From the NCBI GenBank assembly GCA_938036315.1, contig CALHPK010000001.1, positions 62,001 through 126,000 on the forward strand: DNA of 64,000 nucleotides. Reading direction: 5' to 3'. The notes beneath the pieces were generated by a model. That model saw only the letters and a program-made list of their open reading frames with translations, did no database searches and was not told the origin of the DNA. Below are positions 1 through 9,879 of the stretch, in pieces; the first letter of the stretch is position 1; every line of letters starts with the position of its first letter. Both the position numbers and the translations under genes were made by a program. The stretch is from an uncultured bacterium. GTDB lineage: Bacteria > Calescibacteriota > Calescibacteriia > Calescibacteriales > Calescibacteriaceae.

Positions 1-2
1 AA

Positions 3-953
3 AAGCTACGCAGTTTTGAGTCAATCTTTAACTCTCAAAGTAACGAGAAGAAAATATTTATTTTGGAAAATGAGAACAATGGTTTTGCTTCAGGATGCAA
101 TAAAGGGATAAAGTTTGCAAAAGAAGAACTCAAATCTGAATTCATATGGCTTCTAAATCCTGACACTGTGATTCAAAGTGATACACCTTTAGAACTTCTA
201 AGGACAATGCTTTATACAGATGTTCCGGTTGTAACTTGCAAAATGAAAATATATGGTGGAGATCTAGTTCAGTACAATGGTATAGTTGTGAGCGAAGCTT
301 CTTTAGAAGATAGAGAAGTGGGCATACTTTACATCCAAAAACTTTCGGGAGCTAATATATTCCTCAGAGCCGATGTATTTGACAAGGTAGGATATCTTAG
401 TGAGAATTTTTTTCTTTACTTTGAAGACGATGAATTTTTCGACAGACTCAAGGCAAAAGGAATTTTCCCAGTATATACTCCATATACATTTATATATCAT
501 AAAATAAAGGAAGGGCATGGACTTTTAGGGAGTTCACTACACCTTTACTATTTTGTAAAGAATCTTTTGTTTTTTTTCCACCAGAAAGATAAAGAAGCAC
601 TTTTTTATATTCTAGATAAAATCAGCGATTATTATATCTATGCATTTAATCAGGGCTTAGAAAAAAGTGCAAAAGCAATAATCCTTGGAATATATGATTT
701 TATCCAACAGAAAAGGGGGAAACAGGACATAAGTGAAATTGAGAAAAATAAGGAGGAATGGCTACTTGAACTTTCAAAAATTGATCTAGGGAAGCCAGGA
801 GAAAGAATGCCCGTTATAGATTTTATGAATCTTCTCAAAATTAATCTTATGGCAAATCCTTATAATCCTCAGATGTTTGAAAGATATATACAAGGACTTT
901 CCCTGCTATTATTTGAAGAAATATCAGGTAAAGATATATACATGCTTATTTGA
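3..953 (+). CDS. GT2-family glycosyltransferase, 5' end outside window
   Basis: The reading frame is open from base 3 through a possible TTG start at 63 to the stop at 953, so the N-terminus lies before the window. Just after position 63 the protein reads ENNGFASGCNKGI and then FIWLLNPD. This is the pattern of rhamnosyltransferase-like family 2 glycosyltransferases, where the LNPD-type motif occupies the nucleotide-sugar and metal site. A later stretch with FLYFEDDEFFDRLKAKG fits the acceptor-side acidic motif of the same family. About 130 further residues after the catalytic fold are unassigned. A role in LPS or surface-polysaccharide synthesis is inferred from the family; the sugar and acceptor cannot be told. 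TTG 63 is unlikely to be the real start because it lies inside the fold. Confidence 0.8.
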   Translation, partial: KLRSFESIFNSQSNEKKIFILENENNGFASGCNKGIKFAKEELKSEFIWLLNPDTVIQSDTPLELLRTMLYTDVPVVTCKMKIYGGDLVQYNGIVVSEASLEDREVGILYIQKLSGANIFLRADVFDKVGYLSENFFLYFEDDEFFDRLKAKGIFPVYTPYTFIYHKIKEGHGLLGSSLHLYYFVKNLLFFFHQKDKEALFYILDKISDYYIYAFNQGLEKSAKAIILGIYDFIQQKRGKQDISEIEKNKEEWLLELSKIDLGKPGERMPVIDFMNLLKINLMANPYNPQMFERYIQGLSLLLFEEISGKDIYMLI

Positions 954-1001
954 ATTTTATTTATTTTTTATTAAAGTAACCGAATACGCATAGAAAACAC
1001 C

Positions 1002-1868
1002 TTATTTTTTTGATTTTTTAGTTCTTTGTGTTTTCAGTGTTTTTTCCTTCTTTTGTTCTGCCCCGGATATCTTTTGCCTTCCCGGTTTTTTAGTTTTAAC
1101 AAGTTTTTTGTCTTGTTTCTTTTTTATTCTGCTATCCTTTTGCTTTTTTGAAACTCTCTTTTCCCGAGTTTTTCGAGCCCGAGGTCTTAAACCACTCTCA
1201 CCTTCATACTCCTCTTCAACCGATATATCTCCCTTCCCCTCTTCCAGAATCTCCTTCTCTATCTCCTCTTCTATTTTTTCTGTTATCTCCTCTGGAATAG
1301 GTTGATCAATATCAAGGTCTCCTTCTTCTACCTCTTCTATTTCTTCCACTTCCTCGCTCTCCTCACTTCTTCCTTCATATTTTTCAAAACCTTCTTCATC
1401 TATCTCATTTTCCTCCTTTTCTTCTTCTTCCTCCTCTACCTCCATTTCTTCTTCGCTTTCGCCCATAACTGCGGATTCAGGGGAAACATAACCAACCTCG
1501 TATTTATTCAAAAAAAGTCTAGAACTTCTCTCCTCAAACTCTACCTTCTGCTGACAGTCGATACAGTACTTCACATAAGGTATTTCCTCTAACCTTTCTT
1601 TATCTATCTGTACTCCACAAAGTTCACACACACCGTATCTTCCGCTTTCGATTTTATCCAGAGCTCTCTCTATAAGTTTCAATGTTTCTATATCGATTGA
1701 AGATGCAATACCATATATACTTTTTATCTTTTCAATGGATGTCAGGTCCATAATATCTAGTTTTTCCTCCTCCTGCTGAACGGGTAAAGATGAATACTCT
1801 CGCATCCCACTTATAATCAACTTCTTTAAATTCTCAAGCTTTCTTTTCATTCTTTCCTCAAAAGTCAT
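1002..1868 (-). CDS. DksA/TraR-type zinc-finger protein with acidic-then-basic C-terminal tail
   Basis: Residues 1-115 look like a DksA/TraR protein: a helical N-terminus followed by CELC (C81, C84) and, 17 residues later, CIDC (C102, C105), the four-Cys zinc site of the family. DksA proteins bind the RNA polymerase secondary channel and adjust transcription, often with ppGpp. Typical members have 110-150 residues; this one has 288. Residues about 138-222 are almost all Glu/Asp, and about 228-288 are dominated by Lys/Arg (KKSKK at the end). The tail is low complexity and probably disordered. The family is fairly secure from the zinc site. The DksA-like regulatory role and any DNA- or protein-binding role of the tail are inferences. 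The gene lies about 100 bp downstream of lpxK on the same strand. Confidence 0.8.
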   Translation of the reverse strand: MTFEERMKRKLENLKKLIISGMREYSSLPVQQEEEKLDIMDLTSIEKIKSIYGIASSIDIETLKLIERALDKIESGRYGVCELCGVQIDKERLEEIPYVKYCIDCQQKVEFEERSSRLFLNKYEVGYVSPESAVMGESEEEMEVEEEEEEKEENEIDEEGFEKYEGRSEESEEVEEIEEVEEGDLDIDQPIPEEITEKIEEEIEKEILEEGKGDISVEEEYEGESGLRPRARKTREKRVSKKQKDSRIKKKQDKKLVKTKKPGRQKISGAEQKKEKTLKTQRTKKSKK

Positions 1869-1969
1869 AGTCGACTCTTATGTTAATCTCTTCCGGCAAC
1901 AAAATAGTAATTTAGCAAAATATTTTTCTTTATCTTACTTTACCTTATGTTATATCAAGAATAAATCTG

Positions 1970-3001
1970 TTAACTTAGGCTACATTTTACAATTTTATTA
2001 ATTAGTTCTTTCTCTATGCTGAAATCTACAACGACGCCCGCGATAGGAAAATCTACTTTTCCATAACTTACGATTTTCCAGAAATCTTTTTCTGGAGTAA
2101 TAACTATGTCTGCTCTTCTTTCTTTTATTTTCTGCCCGATATCTCTTATCACAGCTTCAGATATGCGACAATGATCTCTGAAAATATAATGTTCATAAAC
2201 CTGAACAGCTTGCTTTCTTACGATACTTGCAAATCTTTCAGGAATAGCCACGGCTGAAACTAAGATAGCCTTTGCTCCCTGAAATTGCGAAATCGGAATA
2301 AAGTTTATTTCAGATCTATTTCCCTGCCACAGAATAGCTCCGCTTACACAAGTGCGGAAGTAGAAAATTTTCTTGGTAAGATATTTCTCAAGCTTTCTCC
2401 TGATATTTTCAGGGAAGTTATACTCAATCAATACATAGTCAACACAGGCAAGAGAAATAAGAGGCTCTCTGAGAGGTCCGAAAGGCTGAATCAATCCGTT
2501 TCCTAAGCTCTCTCTGGTAAAAACAATAACCTGAAGACTTGGCTGGATAAGTGAGGAGAAGAAGTCATCAAATAAGACACAATCGGAAATGTCCCTTATC
2601 ATTTCAAAAGCTTTAAACTTGTTTTTGAAAACAGCAGTTGGAAATCCTCTTTTGAGGTATAACATCACCTCATCTGAGATTCTGCTTTCTATACCTTCGG
2701 ATGTAAAAAATACTCCTTCCATATTTCCCCCGTAGCCAGAATGAATAATTCCAACTCTCTTTCCCCTTTCCTTTATGATTTCTGCAAGTTTCAGAGTGAC
2801 GGTGGTTTTCCCAGCTCCTCCCATCGCAAGACTACCTATTCCAATAGATGGATATCTGATGACCTTCTTTTTTGCTCCTATCCTCCTTGCCAACATAAGT
2901 ACTCCTAAAAACCATGATGGACCCCTCAGAAAATTATTCACAATATGAGAACTATACCAGAATCTTGGAGCTTTAAAACCGCATGGACTAAAACCCATCA
3001 T
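1970..3001 (-). CDS. lpxK: Tetraacyldisaccharide 4'-kinase (lipid A kinase) LpxK
   Basis: LpxK phosphorylates the 4' position of the tetraacyldisaccharide 1-phosphate precursor of lipid A at the inner face of the cytoplasmic membrane. The protein has the P-loop GGAGKTT at residues 61-67 (the family usually has GGTGKTP), a DE pair at 110-111, a DD pair at 145-146 and a C-terminal RDHCRIS/TPEKDFWK block, matching the conserved DH and EKD motifs. Its 343 residues are usual for the family, with a hydrophobic N-terminal stretch before the P-loop. It follows the giant cysteine-rich gene by 23 bp on the same strand, so the two may be cotranscribed. The sequence is divergent (HSGYGG instead of SRGYG; FDDFF instead of DDGFQ), but every catalytic block is present. 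This is the clearest marker of an LPS outer membrane in the window. Confidence 0.85.
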   Translation of the reverse strand: MMGFSPCGFKAPRFWYSSHIVNNFLRGPSWFLGVLMLARRIGAKKKVIRYPSIGIGSLAMGGAGKTTVTLKLAEIIKERGKRVGIIHSGYGGNMEGVFFTSEGIESRISDEVMLYLKRGFPTAVFKNKFKAFEMIRDISDCVLFDDFFSSLIQPSLQVIVFTRESLGNGLIQPFGPLREPLISLACVDYVLIEYNFPENIRRKLEKYLTKKIFYFRTCVSGAILWQGNRSEINFIPISQFQGAKAILVSAVAIPERFASIVRKQAVQVYEHYIFRDHCRISEAVIRDIGQKIKERRADIVITPEKDFWKIVSYGKVDFPIAGVVVDFSIEKELINKIVKCSLS

Positions 3002-3024
3002 TCTTTCTCATCTCCCTGTTTCAA

Positions 3025-6000
3025 TTATTTGCTCCCGTTTCTTTTTCTATTTCCATTGATCTTAACATACTTCATAATGTAAAAGGCACCGAAGACCACG
3101 CTTACAGGTATCAGAGAGTTTATAATGGAAAAAACAATCTTAACATCGGATTCTGTTACAGAGCCTATAACTGGACAACCACCTACAACCTCATCTCCCT
3201 TGACGTAGATTACTTCTCCCCACACCCCCTCATTACCGGATTTATCCACTCCTTTGAGCTCCAATTTATAAACTCCTCTTTTAAGATTAAGATCTAATCT
3301 TCTCACTCCTTTTCCTAACTCATTCCATTCTCCGCCATCCACTCTCCAGTAAATTAGTATATCCTCAGGTTTATCTACGTTGTCATAAATCTTCAGGATC
3401 AGAGGCTGGATTTTGTCTGAATGGAATACTCTCATCTTTAGTTTCTCATCGTATTCTCCTCCGGATTCTATTCCGACAAATGGTTCAACCCTATCTAATT
3501 TGAATTTGATTTTGGCTATATCAGGCCATCCAAAGCCCTTGTTATCAAAAGCGAAAAAGGAGATTTCATTTTCTCCGTCGGCAAATGCCCCAACCCAAAG
3601 TTCTCTTGTTCCAGAATAACCATCTAATACCTGAGGGATTCTCCAGATTCCTTGATTTCTCCTCCATGAAAACTTCCTAAGATCGGAATACCTTATAAAA
3701 ACTCTGTTATTTATATCACCAAAGAGCTTTTTAGCTTCGTCTCCTTCTATGTAGCATTCATCGTTACATCTTTTGTCACCTATTATGACTTCGAAATCGG
3801 GTTTTTGTATTGAGATTTTTAATCCGTTATCACCATTGGATTTCATCGGAGGAGCTAAAAACCCACCTCCGAACAGACTCAGAATTGCATCTATGGTCAG
3901 GGTACCCATTATTGAGTAATCCCTGCATTCAGTTATTGGGTCTACGACTCCGTTCTGATTAAAGTCAACACACCCTATATATGCGGCTACATAGTCTGGC
4001 ATTGTCACAACCCAGGGGAAGCGTGTCCTTATCGCCGCCCAGCCTGTTCCTTGAGGAAACTCCTCCACGGTAACATCCGGACCCTCAGGTCTTATATACC
4101 TTATCAAAGGATGTAAAAATTCTGTTACGCTAAGCGGGAAAGAAACTCTCGTTCTCATCATTCCCTGCAGGTATCCTGAAAGAATATCGCCTAAAATATC
4201 GGATATTCCTCCTATTCTTCCGCTCATAGGAACAGCCGAGTTCCATACAATATCTGATATCTGGGGCTTGACATCAATGAATAAAGCAAGAACTTGTGTG
4301 ACCCTTGAAGGTGGATTTGATGGCCAGCCGGGGTGTGATTCCTGGACAAAATATTCAGCATCAAGTGCTAAGAACCAATCACCATATCCTGCAAACAGCC
4401 TCCGAGGTGTAGCTCCAACTATACCATCTTTGATAAATTGAGAGATGTTATTCTGCCTGCACCAAAACTCCGCAGCGTAGCTCGGCAGAAGAAAGGTCAT
4501 ATCAGGATAAGGCTGTACCGGGAACTGCCCTGGTGGGAAGGCATTTGATGCGTTAGGGTCTGTAAGTAAAGATGGCCAGCCTGTTCCTGTTCTTGCTGAT
4601 GCGGTTGCTCCCTGCGTGTACTGGGGTTCAGCTCCGCTCCCACCCGGGATAAGCCTTATTTCTGCCTGCCCATCCGGGTCACACAAATATCTAACCGAAT
4701 CGAAAAAATACTGCAAATTCTCAACGTCTCTGATATTGAAAGGTAGAAATCCGGAGACATCCATAAACTTATCTGCGTTGGTCGTAAGGACACCTCCTGG
4801 ATTGGAAGCTAAACATAAAAGCCCTGAGGAGTAAAGCATATGAGCCGCATCTGAAAGGAGGTCCTGTGAGATCCCAACTCCCAGAAAATACAGAAATGGA
4901 CCCGAATATCTCATAACCACTCCTGTCCCATCCGGAGGAAGAAAACCGTATTGACCTCTTGTCCCACCAAGGTTTTCAACACCGATAGTTCTTGGGAATG
5001 AGGTAGCTCTTGCAGCTTGGGGTTGCTGAGCGGGAGGAACACCCGGTATCGGAGCCCAGAATCTATCATAGTAAAACACTATATCATAATTTGAACCTGG
5101 GTTGAACCCAGTTCCTACGTTGTAAAGAAGAGCATACATATCCATACAAATTGCATTCCCTTTGACATGCCAGTTCCTCCATCTTATGACCCTGCAGGAG
5201 CGATTGGGAGAGACCCCGGGGTTGAGAGTGTCTGGACAATCTGTTCTGGAGCCTATTTGCATCGCTGCAGGACCACATACACTTCCTGCTATCCCAACTC
5301 TCATAAACCTATAAGTTACATTTGGTGTTGGGGTAGGAACCTCTACTCCATATTGTCCGTTATAATCTTCTATGCCTACCCGGTGCTGTCGTGCATTAAA
5401 ACCCCCGACGGATACATTTGTGTTGGTCCACATCTGTAAGTTAATGTCAATAGTTCCATCTGAAAACAGGACAATCTGGAATGTGTTATCATTGGCACAT
5501 CTACCTGCTCCGTATTCTGGCTCAGGGGTGAGCACTCCCGCTTGCCTTAACCTGCATAAAGCCCTATTATCATCTCTGCATCCTCCGCACTGCGAGCAGG
5601 CTCCACCTGAGCACACCCAGTCTGAACAACAATCCTCCGCAGTTCCAGGGCAATCAGCACTATCGTTATTATTACTATCATTTATATGATCGTAGTCGGT
5701 TATTTTGTACCAGGTGATAACAATGGCGTTGCAGTTTGCAGCAGCTGAGTCATCATCATAGTAATTCCCGTTGCCATTATCATCAAAGACTCCGTCCGCA
5801 ATATCCTGTGATGGACAGTCCACAAGATCCGGAACTCCGTCCTGATTCATATCAAGCTGCCCCACAAGGACATAACCCTTCCCCAGAACTCTAAACTGTC
5901 TCTGGGGTGGCTCTGGATCAAAAATATTACAATCATCTTCACAACCACCCTGGCAAGTTTGGGAGGTGCCACAAGCGCACTCCCACCCACCATTTCTCCA

Positions 6001-9000
6001 AACACAGCACCTATTTTGAGCATAACACCCTCCAGCCCCACCAGTTGAATCACACCTCAGATCACAGCTAGTGCAAACCCCCAATATGCACGAACCATGG
6101 CAGTGCTGGGTTCTCGGACTGCAATTACACGTATCATCTGTACATGGACCTATTCTACAGTTGGCATCATAACTTGGTCTACATCCCGGCACTGCATAGC
6201 AAGTCCCAGTACAGTTGTTATTTGCATCGCAAGAAGCAGAACAATCTTGTCCAGCTGGGCAGCAGTCGGCATTGTCAACGCTATCATAATCCAGACACCA
6301 GCGTTGTGTTCCACAGTTTGTGCATCCGTTGGGACAGTACGTAGCATTGCACCTTACAGTCTGTTCAGAATGGCAGAACCAAGATATACCGTCACTTGTT
6401 GTACAAGAAGCATTTATACACCCATCTTCACATTCTGGGCAGGGGCCACCACAATCGTTGCAGCCAGCATCTTGATACTGTCCCCCGTGTGCTGGGTCAA
6501 GGTCCTTCCACAAAGCCGCTATAAAACCATTCGGAGAAGCTGAATTAGGTATCGGAGCTGAGGTCGGACTTGATCCTGGACAGGTCTGCGCGGTAGTCCT
6601 TGGGTAAAGTATTCCATTTGAGTCTATACATAGCCTTCGATTAGTTGTCTGGGTATAAAATGGAAAATCCCAGTTGATGTCAAACTGACGGACAAAATTA
6701 TCAAAATTTGTGGCATTGTTACACACATTCCCTTCTGTAGTGTTAACCTGCATATTGTAGTAGTTGGGTTCTCCTGACCAGCCTATTGCAACACAGGGAC
6801 GATTGTTTGCTGGACAGTTTGTCGGCGGATGTGTCTGCCTATCTCTTGGGACAAATAAAGGTGGTAGAGTTATCCTATAGTATAAAAATTCATTGTCATC
6901 CCCAGAAAGGTCTGCCCACATCGGTGCTACATAATTGTTAGGAGTCGCTGCAAAAGGAATGGGATCAGGGGTTGGATCAATACAACCGGCTCCAGTCGAT
7001 GGAAATATAGCATACCCATTTGTGGAAATGCACATATCGGAGTAGCCATTCCCGAAGAACCAGAACGTAAATCCTATACCTTGAGTAGAACTGCCCTCAT
7101 CACGGTTAGCCGGAGTTATATTAGTAAGCCCTGGAGCGACTGTATTATTAATCCAGCTAGATAATATGTTATTATTAGGGAATGGGTATGGTGCGTAGTT
7201 ATCTGTTCCAAAAGCTGGGCGAGGGAAGAATCCAGATGTATTGGTAAATGAAAGTGTAGCGGATCTTGGGAATGTTCCGGCGACACAGGAGTTGCTCAGA
7301 TCTTTCGGTCTTATCCCAACATCAAAGGAAACAGAGCAGCCGGTCCCAAGCAGGAGTAGCCTATGTGGATACGTATAGCATCCTATGTCGTAAGTACCAC
7401 CTGAGCAACCAAGAGTTCCATACCAGGGATTTTTTGGCTTTCCGATCAGAGCAACGGGACCCGGGTAACACTTTGTTGGGTCCTCGTGAGCGTGTCCCCG
7501 AGGAGGATCTTGTGCAGTAGTCTGTCTCCCGCAATACTGCGATATAGAAAAAGCTCTTCCAGTCACGAAAAATTCATTAAGATCTATAGGAAATAAAGCA
7601 TGCCTGCACCCTCCACCTCCACTTGCCCAGGGGTTATTGCATACTATACTAATTGTTCCATCATTGTTCCAGCACCAGCAACATCCCCAGTTCCCCCCAG
7701 AAGGAGTGGGATTCAAAGCACAGCTAGAAGGATTACACTGTGGAATATCTTGGCTACATCTTGACCCTGGGGTTACTGCAAATGAGAACTTTGAAGGTTT
7801 TTTGGGACACAAACTCAGATCACTATCTTTATAACTGGTGCCTGGGATTGGGCAATTACCATGCAAAAGCCCTTCAATAGCACTTGCGATCTGGGGAGTA
7901 ACCAAATTCTCTATCATATCTTCACCAACGCAATCTGCCAGACATCCCAATTGTGGGTGGTCTATATCTGAACCCAGTATATCAAGGTCAACATTGGAAA
8001 CACACACATCGACAATCGATCCCTGAATTATCGGTTGTAATCTTATCCTAAGCAAAAGTCCCTCCGTGTACATCCTCAGACCTCTGTTGTTGTGACAGTA
8101 GCCTAGAAAACATATGTACGCAGGGCCATCCAGACATGTTCTTGCTTCTGCACAGACTTCTGATGTCGGTCGGGGCCTACTACTGTCGATGGTGTTATGA
8201 GCTGGAATCAGTGGTTGAGGGAAAGCATCATATCCTGGGTTGGGGTCCTGCTCCGCCCATACAGCAATTATGGCAGTAAGATAACCAGCAATAGGGTCAG
8301 GAAAAACCTGAACTATTATCTTATTAAAGTAGAGAACATAATTGTCGTTAGGAGATGGACAGGTTGAACATACATCTCTGTAGCAGGAGTAACTCCCACC
8401 ATCTGTTCCGCCATTGTCAATGAACGCCAGGCACATTGTTGCTCCCATCTGTTGAGCGCAGGCTGCGTTACCGTAGAGCAGATTTTGAATCACCTGTATA
8501 AATGAAGGTTGCGATAATTGCTTTTCAATCTGCTCCGCAAGCCACTGGAAAAGACCATAAAATTCTCCCTGACCGGTGTTCAATCCTGGTCCAAAACCAC
8601 AGTTAGGCTGAGCATAACAACAGGAACCGGAGCATCCTCCTCCTGATGGTAACCCACGCAGGTCAGGTGAATTCCATTGTTGAGTAGCCCATGCTCCTGT
8701 TCCCTTCCAAAATGCTTCCCATGCAAACTCTGCCGCAAAATTTGATTCAGTAATAAGATTCCCATTTGTAAGTCCACAGCCAATACCCTCAACTGCTAAC
8801 TTCTGAGTTGATGGGACCTCCTTCTCAAAAATTTTCGGAGCCATAAGCCAGTCTCTATTCTTGAGCTCCTTATCTGAAAGCATAGCTAACACAGGAAGAA
8901 GAACTAACTGCTTTCTGAACTCTTCATAACAAGCTTTTTCATCAAGCCCAGGTCTTATCCCACATATGAAAGTTGAGGTTTGAGGTTCTGAAAATCTCCT

Positions 9001-9408
9001 CAGAAACTCCGAATTCCACCCAACTATCCTTAAGAATTCTTTGAGAATTTTTTCTATACAGTCTTCAAATGATGTGGAATCATATCCTGGGCAACCGTTA
9101 TCGTAATAATATTTTTTGAGTATGGAAAGGACTTCTGGAGAGATGTTCTGTATTACATCTTGAGCTGTCAGGTTCTCAAAGCCTTTCTGCTTCCCGAGTT
9201 CAAAAAGTTTTTTGTTCAGGTCTTCAATTTCCTGGCGTACTTTATTTTGTTGCTCTGCCGGTAAAATTAAGACCTCAGCAAAGTTGGCAAAAATTTTGCG
9301 AAAATTCAAGTATGGGGACAGAAATAAAAGAAAGACAATAGATGATAATAATAGGGATGTTGATAAAATTAATTTAGCTAACCTATTTTTCAGACGGAAA
9401 AATTTCAT
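3025..9408 (-). CDS. Giant cysteine-rich secreted surface protein with C-terminal membrane anchor (2127 aa)
   Basis: I do not recognise this protein as a whole. An N-terminal hydrophobic segment (about residues 11-32) acts as a signal or anchor and is followed by a short helical region. Two segments, about 740-840 and 910-1000, share a pattern with NIDO-like or anchor-domain proteins (FTFWFFGNGY, ISTNGY, APMWADL; then IDSNG, AALWKDL). Residues about 983-1160 hold 36 cysteines. Calcium-loop-like motifs DMNQDGVPD (about 1186) and DFNQNGVVD (about 1816) follow. The last 350 residues look like Ig/FnIII-type beta domains, and the C-terminus has GGC, a hydrophobic helix and RKRNGSK, like a tripartite sorting signal. 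The dense cysteines imply export to an oxidising place. Adhesion or envelope function is inference only. lpxK follows 23 bp downstream. Confidence 0.75.
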   Translation of the reverse strand: MKFFRLKNRLAKLILSTSLLLSSIVFLLFLSPYLNFRKIFANFAEVLILPAEQQNKVRQEIEDLNKKLFELGKQKGFENLTAQDVIQNISPEVLSILKKYYYDNGCPGYDSTSFEDCIEKILKEFLRIVGWNSEFLRRFSEPQTSTFICGIRPGLDEKACYEEFRKQLVLLPVLAMLSDKELKNRDWLMAPKIFEKEVPSTQKLAVEGIGCGLTNGNLITESNFAAEFAWEAFWKGTGAWATQQWNSPDLRGLPSGGGCSGSCCYAQPNCGFGPGLNTGQGEFYGLFQWLAEQIEKQLSQPSFIQVIQNLLYGNAACAQQMGATMCLAFIDNGGTDGGSYSCYRDVCSTCPSPNDNYVLYFNKIIVQVFPDPIAGYLTAIIAVWAEQDPNPGYDAFPQPLIPAHNTIDSSRPRPTSEVCAEARTCLDGPAYICFLGYCHNNRGLRMYTEGLLLRIRLQPIIQGSIVDVCVSNVDLDILGSDIDHPQLGCLADCVGEDMIENLVTPQIASAIEGLLHGNCPIPGTSYKDSDLSLCPKKPSKFSFAVTPGSRCSQDIPQCNPSSCALNPTPSGGNWGCCWCWNNDGTISIVCNNPWASGGGGCRHALFPIDLNEFFVTGRAFSISQYCGRQTTAQDPPRGHAHEDPTKCYPGPVALIGKPKNPWYGTLGCSGGTYDIGCYTYPHRLLLLGTGCSVSFDVGIRPKDLSNSCVAGTFPRSATLSFTNTSGFFPRPAFGTDNYAPYPFPNNNILSSWINNTVAPGLTNITPANRDEGSSTQGIGFTFWFFGNGYSDMCISTNGYAIFPSTGAGCIDPTPDPIPFAATPNNYVAPMWADLSGDDNEFLYYRITLPPLFVPRDRQTHPPTNCPANNRPCVAIGWSGEPNYYNMQVNTTEGNVCNNATNFDNFVRQFDINWDFPFYTQTTNRRLCIDSNGILYPRTTAQTCPGSSPTSAPIPNSASPNGFIAALWKDLDPAHGGQYQDAGCNDCGGPCPECEDGCINASCTTSDGISWFCHSEQTVRCNATYCPNGCTNCGTQRWCLDYDSVDNADCCPAGQDCSASCDANNNCTGTCYAVPGCRPSYDANCRIGPCTDDTCNCSPRTQHCHGSCILGVCTSCDLRCDSTGGAGGCYAQNRCCVWRNGGWECACGTSQTCQGGCEDDCNIFDPEPPQRQFRVLGKGYVLVGQLDMNQDGVPDLVDCPSQDIADGVFDDNGNGNYYDDDSAAANCNAIVITWYKITDYDHINDSNNNDSADCPGTAEDCCSDWVCSGGACSQCGGCRDDNRALCRLRQAGVLTPEPEYGAGRCANDNTFQIVLFSDGTIDINLQMWTNTNVSVGGFNARQHRVGIEDYNGQYGVEVPTPTPNVTYRFMRVGIAGSVCGPAAMQIGSRTDCPDTLNPGVSPNRSCRVIRWRNWHVKGNAICMDMYALLYNVGTGFNPGSNYDIVFYYDRFWAPIPGVPPAQQPQAARATSFPRTIGVENLGGTRGQYGFLPPDGTGVVMRYSGPFLYFLGVGISQDLLSDAAHMLYSSGLLCLASNPGGVLTTNADKFMDVSGFLPFNIRDVENLQYFFDSVRYLCDPDGQAEIRLIPGGSGAEPQYTQGATASARTGTGWPSLLTDPNASNAFPPGQFPVQPYPDMTFLLPSYAAEFWCRQNNISQFIKDGIVGATPRRLFAGYGDWFLALDAEYFVQESHPGWPSNPPSRVTQVLALFIDVKPQISDIVWNSAVPMSGRIGGISDILGDILSGYLQGMMRTRVSFPLSVTEFLHPLIRYIRPEGPDVTVEEFPQGTGWAAIRTRFPWVVTMPDYVAAYIGCVDFNQNGVVDPITECRDYSIMGTLTIDAILSLFGGGFLAPPMKSNGDNGLKISIQKPDFEVIIGDKRCNDECYIEGDEAKKLFGDINNRVFIRYSDLRKFSWRRNQGIWRIPQVLDGYSGTRELWVGAFADGENEISFFAFDNKGFGWPDIAKIKFKLDRVEPFVGIESGGEYDEKLKMRVFHSDKIQPLILKIYDNVDKPEDILIYWRVDGGEWNELGKGVRRLDLNLKRGVYKLELKGVDKSGNEGVWGEVIYVKGDEVVGGCPVIGSVTESDVKIVFSIINSLIPVSVVFGAFYIMKYVKINGNRKRNGSK

Positions 9409-9421
9409 AAAATAAATTGTA

Positions 9422-9441
9422 ATGAGTTTTTATGAGTTTTT
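9422..9441. repeat. Tandem 10-bp duplication
   Basis: ATGAGTTTTT occurs twice in a row just upstream of the giant cysteine-rich gene, whose start codon is at 9408 on the minus strand. This could influence its 5' leader; no function is shown. Confidence 0.85.
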
Positions 9442-9467
9442 CAAAAAAATAGCGATTTTTGAGTATA

Positions 9468-9509
9468 GGGAATTGAGAGCTGGAAATTGAGAACTGGAAA
9501 TTGAGAGCT
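9468..9509. repeat. Three tandem 14-bp units
   Basis: Three consecutive 14-bp units of the type GGAAATTGAGARCT (9468-9481, 9482-9495, 9496-9509) differ at one or two bases. They lie in the 181-bp space between the divergent giant gene and rpsO, so they could fall in a promoter or leader of either. Nothing else is recognisable in that gap. Confidence 0.85.
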
Positions 9510-9589
9510 TCATAATCTGCCGAAATGGAGCTGAAGTTTTCTGCTTTTCACAACTTTCTGTATCACATATTTATTTTATTTTTGTTTCT

Positions 9590-9859
9590 ATGCTTTTATC
9601 TGAAGACAAAAAGGTAATTATAGAAGAATTCGGAAGACATCGAAAAGATGTCGGTTCTCCGGAAGTTCAAATTGCCATCCTTACCAAAAGAATTAAAATT
9701 CTTGAGGAACACCTCAAAGTTCACAAAAAAGATTTTTCTGTCAAAAGATCTCTTTACAAGATGATATCGAAAAGGAAAAAACTCCTGGAATATCTTTCCA
9801 GAGAAAATCCAGAAAGGTACAATTACGTTGTGCAAAAGCTGGGATTAAGAACAAAGTAA
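9590..9859 (+). CDS. rpsO: 30S ribosomal protein S15
   Basis: S15 is a primary 16S rRNA-binding protein of the small subunit platform. The 89-residue length is exactly typical, and the sequence has the family landmarks GSPEVQIAILTKRI, the helix with LEEHLKVHKKDF, and SRENPERYNYVVQKLGLR at the C-terminus. The ATG at 9590 gives the standard N-terminus (MLLSEDKK). In many bacteria rpsO is followed by pnp; here the next gene is a giant surface lipoprotein 278 bp downstream. No S15-binding leader structure was identified in the short upstream gap, which instead holds short tandem repeats. Confidence 0.97.
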   Translation: MLLSEDKKVIIEEFGRHRKDVGSPEVQIAILTKRIKILEEHLKVHKKDFSVKRSLYKMISKRKKLLEYLSRENPERYNYVVQKLGLRTK

Positions 9860-9879
9860 AAGGGATAGTTCTGAAATTT

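Noticed and set aside
1108-1592. Plus-strand frames rich in Ser/Phe opposite the DksA-like gene
   Set aside because: They are complements of the acidic and Lys-rich codon runs of the minus-strand gene and resemble no protein.
6097-6543. 148-codon plus-strand frame inside the giant cysteine-rich gene
   Set aside because: It is the antisense of a long intact gene with recognised N- and C-terminal signals, and shows no family motif or ribosome-binding site.
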